Below are positions 61,701 through 64,000 of a stretch of DNA of 64,000 bases, piece after piece (positions within the stretch are counted from its first letter, which is position 1; each line of letters starts with the position of its first letter). The position numbers and the translations under genes are program-made. This stretch comes from Prosapia bicincta (lineage: Eukaryota; Arthropoda; Insecta; Hemiptera; Cercopidae), in NCBI GenBank assembly GCA_036971475.1, contig JBAIZL010000001.1, positions 73,922,271 to 73,986,270 on the forward strand, read 5' to 3'. Under the pieces are notes generated by a model that worked only from the letters and a program-made list of their open reading frames with translations, ran no database searches and was not told where the DNA came from.

Positions 61701-63225
61701 AAGAAAGATATTACGGAAACAAAGTAAGTTAAGGTATAGAAGTTAGAATAGAAGATTTGGAGTGGACGTGAAGTGAAGTTAATTATAATAAATAATATTA
61801 AGATTGGTCTGATCAGGTGAACCGAAACAAGACACCTCGTAAGAGATAACCATCAACAACTATAAGTATTAATGTATATTAGGTAATAATATATTTAAAG
61901 CAAATCCTTTATTGTGTTTTATTAAGAGTTTCATAGCGTTAGTTCATTTCTTTAAGAATTAATAAGTAATTCAAATATAAAATCTATCAAACCAAGTGCA
62001 GTAACCTATACACGCCTTAACATAATTAAAGACTACTTTATAAGATTTTATCAGTTGAAAGAATAAATATAATTTTTTGTGCCTACCGGCAAATTAGAAC
62101 TATACAAAATTAAAATTATGTATAACTACCTGTAAATGCTACAGCTTTCACCTCGGAATTAAAGTCAATCAGTTATTGTACTTAAACTGCCGATAAAAAA
62201 AACAAGTAGCTGTTTATTCATTTAAATCCCTTAGCGTCAAAGATATTGTAGAATAACGTGAGTAAAGGCACGTTTTAATTATATATATACACGTTATAGT
62301 ATCTACCTATGTATCGTTATTTATATATATATATGAACTATTTCTCAATTTAAATTCGGAATTCCTGAGCCAAGTTCAGTTTTTGAATGTAATCGTTCAG
62401 CAACCAAGCTTTATGTGGGGAGGTAACATTATTTCACTCTGTTGTGTCGAGACCCACCCTCGAGCTCAGTATGTAAGCCGGCCATATTGGAAAACTTTGA
62501 TTGAAATACTTCCTCTTACAGATTCATTTATTTTAGGTTTAGAAATATGGTTCGTGAAGGAATTTAAAAGATCGATCACTAAAGAAAAACTCACATAGCA
62601 GCATTATGTCATTGTAAGGGGAACAAGGTTTTAGAAAAATTCTAATATAAAACAACGTGATCTATGTCAATGGATTTATAATGCGGTTTTTGCTATGTCT
62701 GACGATTAGTGGCTGCCGGTCGGGGCTGGGAAAGACGCCACCTACTGTAGTTGGCTGATGGCTCGCATATGCGTATTTAATCAGTAAACAATTAGTCAAA
62801 AAAATATAAGGGAAGCTCGCGGTTTGTGTCGTTGAATGAAACAAAAAAACATTTTGCTTAGGAATACAATTGCACTTTCCATTGCAACTAAAAGAGCTCT
62901 AAATATTTCTTTACTTATGATAATGACATCATACTGGGAAGCATTCATGTTTTTGATCTGATGTCAAAAAATGCTTGTTTTTAAAAATAATCTTAAATAT
63001 TTAATTTATGACAACAAAAGTGTTTGTGAAGAATGTTTCAGTAATATCGGTTTGTTTTCATAGGGTGTATTTTAAAACATAACATAGGCTTACAGTATTA
63101 TAATATATTATATTAAAATATGTATATTATATGTTTTATTATTAAGTATAACTTATTATATCCTATTGTAATGTCGCAATATGAATTCTTGTGTATTAAT
63201 AAAGAACATAAGTCAAAATACAAAT
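61701..63225. other. Non-coding with short repeats
   Basis: 62464-62505 repeats 46272-46312 (cattggaaaactttg-type core). 61809-61828 has ctgatcaggtgaaccgaaac. No gene. Confidence 0.4.
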
Positions 63226-63349
63226 ACAAGAATTATAATTGAATTTACAATTCAAAGCTTTTCGTTGGCTAACAGTACCAACATCATCAGGAATATTAAA
63301 CGCAGGTTTAAATTAAACCTAGGTTTAATATTTCTGATGATGTTAGCCC
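63226..63349 (-). mobile_element. Retroelement 3' end with a partial inverted second copy (hairpin)
   Basis: On the minus strand from 63291 the DNA reads CCTGATGATGTTGG ... CCAACGAAAAGC and continues as an AT-rich 3' tail, the pattern of a PLE-like 3' end. On the + strand at 63334 a shortened second copy of the same start (ctgatgatgttagcc) points the other way. The two are joined by aatattaaac/gtttaatatt complementary arms, forming a hairpin. Confidence 0.5.
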
Positions 63350-63656
63350 TTAACTGACACCATACGTCTCAGAGACGGTCGCGAATTTAAAAACCCGTGT
63401 ATCTTCCGCCTACGAATTTTTTGTGCGTCCCCAACCCGTCTACCTTTCAGGTGAGTGGTATAGTTTGTGTAGTGAAGATACTGTTTGTTTTTGTCTGCGT
63501 TTGCCTTTTCCAAAGCCATTTTAGTGTAGTGCGTCCCATTCTCCCGTCTCTCAGACGTATCGTGTCTGTTAAGTAACATTATTCGTTCATTCCAAACTTT
63601 GTATATAGTGTTTTTAGTGTAAGTGTGTGCTTTTTTACGTTTCTTTTTTAATAAAT
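63350..63656 (+). mobile_element. Candidate 5' end and UTR of a piggyBac-like transposon
   Basis: TTAA (63350-63353), the piggyBac target, directly precedes a new sequence. Sub-terminal words atacgtctcagagacgg (63362-63378) and ccgtctctcagacgtat (63544-63560) are inverted copies (15 of 17 match). The element runs off the right edge, so its other end cannot be checked. Confidence 0.45.
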
Positions 63657-64000
63657 ATGGATTATCAAAACCCTGATAAACCTGGTCCATCACATGGAAG
63701 ACCAGTTATGAACTTAGTAACTGTGAATAGTGATGGGTTCAATAACGATCTTGAGAAATTGGTGTATGATGTTTTGGAAGGACCTTCAGAACCTGATCCA
63801 TACGACAGCGATAGAGATCCAGATTATCAATATGATAGCGAACACGATTCCGAATCAGAACAGGAGGGCGAAGAAAATGATGATGTGTACCAAGAGTCGT
63901 CTAACGAGCATCCAGGTGTGATAGATTCTTCTAGTATTGAACCCCTGTTTCTAGAAGATGGTTTTTTCTATGGAAAGAAAATACGTAACAGAACACAATT
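63657..64000 (+). CDS. Probable piggyBac-like transposase N-terminus (partial)
   Basis: An open frame from ATG 63657 to the window end (114 codons). The N-terminus is very acidic (Asp/Glu/Ser-rich, including PYDSDRDPDYQYDSEHDSE), followed by FFYGKKIRNRTQ, a layout common in piggyBac transposases and PGBD proteins before the catalytic DDD domain. The catalytic domain lies beyond the window, so the family is inferred from the acidic leader and the TTAA context. The frame is intact as far as seen. Alternative: an unrelated acidic protein. Confidence 0.45.
   Translation, partial: MDYQNPDKPGPSHGRPVMNLVTVNSDGFNNDLEKLVYDVLEGPSEPDPYDSDRDPDYQYDSEHDSESEQEGEENDDVYQESSNEHPGVIDSSSIEPLFLEDGFFYGKKIRNRTQ

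Noticed and set aside
63255..63349. Complete hammerhead ribozyme
   Set aside because: The conserved core and stem II are present, but I could not pair stem III and a NUH cleavage site with confidence.
63343..63693. Minus-strand 116-aa ORF
   Set aside because: It overlaps the transposon UTR and start in antisense and has no recognisable feature.

Overview
This window looks like an AT-rich arthropod, probably insect, nuclear genome segment. It has no recognisable intron-containing host gene. It is full of microsatellites (TA, CA, CT), long minisatellite arrays, and retroelement and DNA-transposon remnants typical of insects. I cannot name the species.

Left end (1-7.7 kb, all minus strand): a compact virus-like gene block. 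It holds a long intact type B DNA polymerase ORF running off the left edge. Next come two tandem copies of an unrecognised ORF, one full and one truncated, and a dUTPase interrupted by one in-frame TAG. An intronless, apparently complete matrix metalloproteinase (signal peptide, cysteine switch, zinc site, hemopexin domain) follows. The polymerase is of the protein-primed kind found in Polinton/Maverick- and adintovirus-like elements. I read the block as an endogenous dsDNA viral or virus-like mobile element. It is the most interesting part of the window.

7.7-34 kb: a GC-rich, G-run VNTR, then a Penelope-like GIY-YIG retroelement remnant lying between two TA microsatellites. A terminal-inverted-repeat family follows (copies near 10.3, 11.0 and 33.1 kb), with a tRNA-derived SINE-like head (15.1 kb) and a 31-bp minisatellite (16.8-17.6 kb). 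After these come a decayed unknown coding remnant (18.5-19.3 kb), nested direct repeats (24-26.6 kb), a degenerate tandem block (27.8-28.4 kb) and a codon-phased 48-bp array (29.5-30.8 kb). A Helitron helicase 3' fragment sits at 33.5 kb.

34-47 kb: mostly AT-rich unassigned DNA with local tandem duplications (about 121, 300 and 300 bp), CT and CA microsatellites, and a retroelement 3'-end-like segment at 39.3 kb.

47-51.5 kb: one non-LTR retrotransposon of the I/R1/LOA type (minus strand) with endonuclease, reverse transcriptase, RNase H and a CCHC-type tail, bounded by a 12-bp target-site duplication. It is dead: frameshifts, stops, a missing RNase H glutamate and almost no ORF1.

51.5-64 kb: a 44-bp array, a second GIY-YIG remnant (55 kb), a 2.5-kb 80-bp array with higher-order structure (57-59.4 kb) and a split 34-bp array (60.4-61.7 kb). 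At the right edge is the start of a probable piggyBac-like transposon inserted at TTAA in another retroelement end.

Only the left block looks like genes that worked together: DNA replication (polymerase), nucleotide pool hygiene (dUTPase), and a secreted protease that in insect viruses would act on basement membrane. All other coding sequence is transposon-derived and mostly broken.
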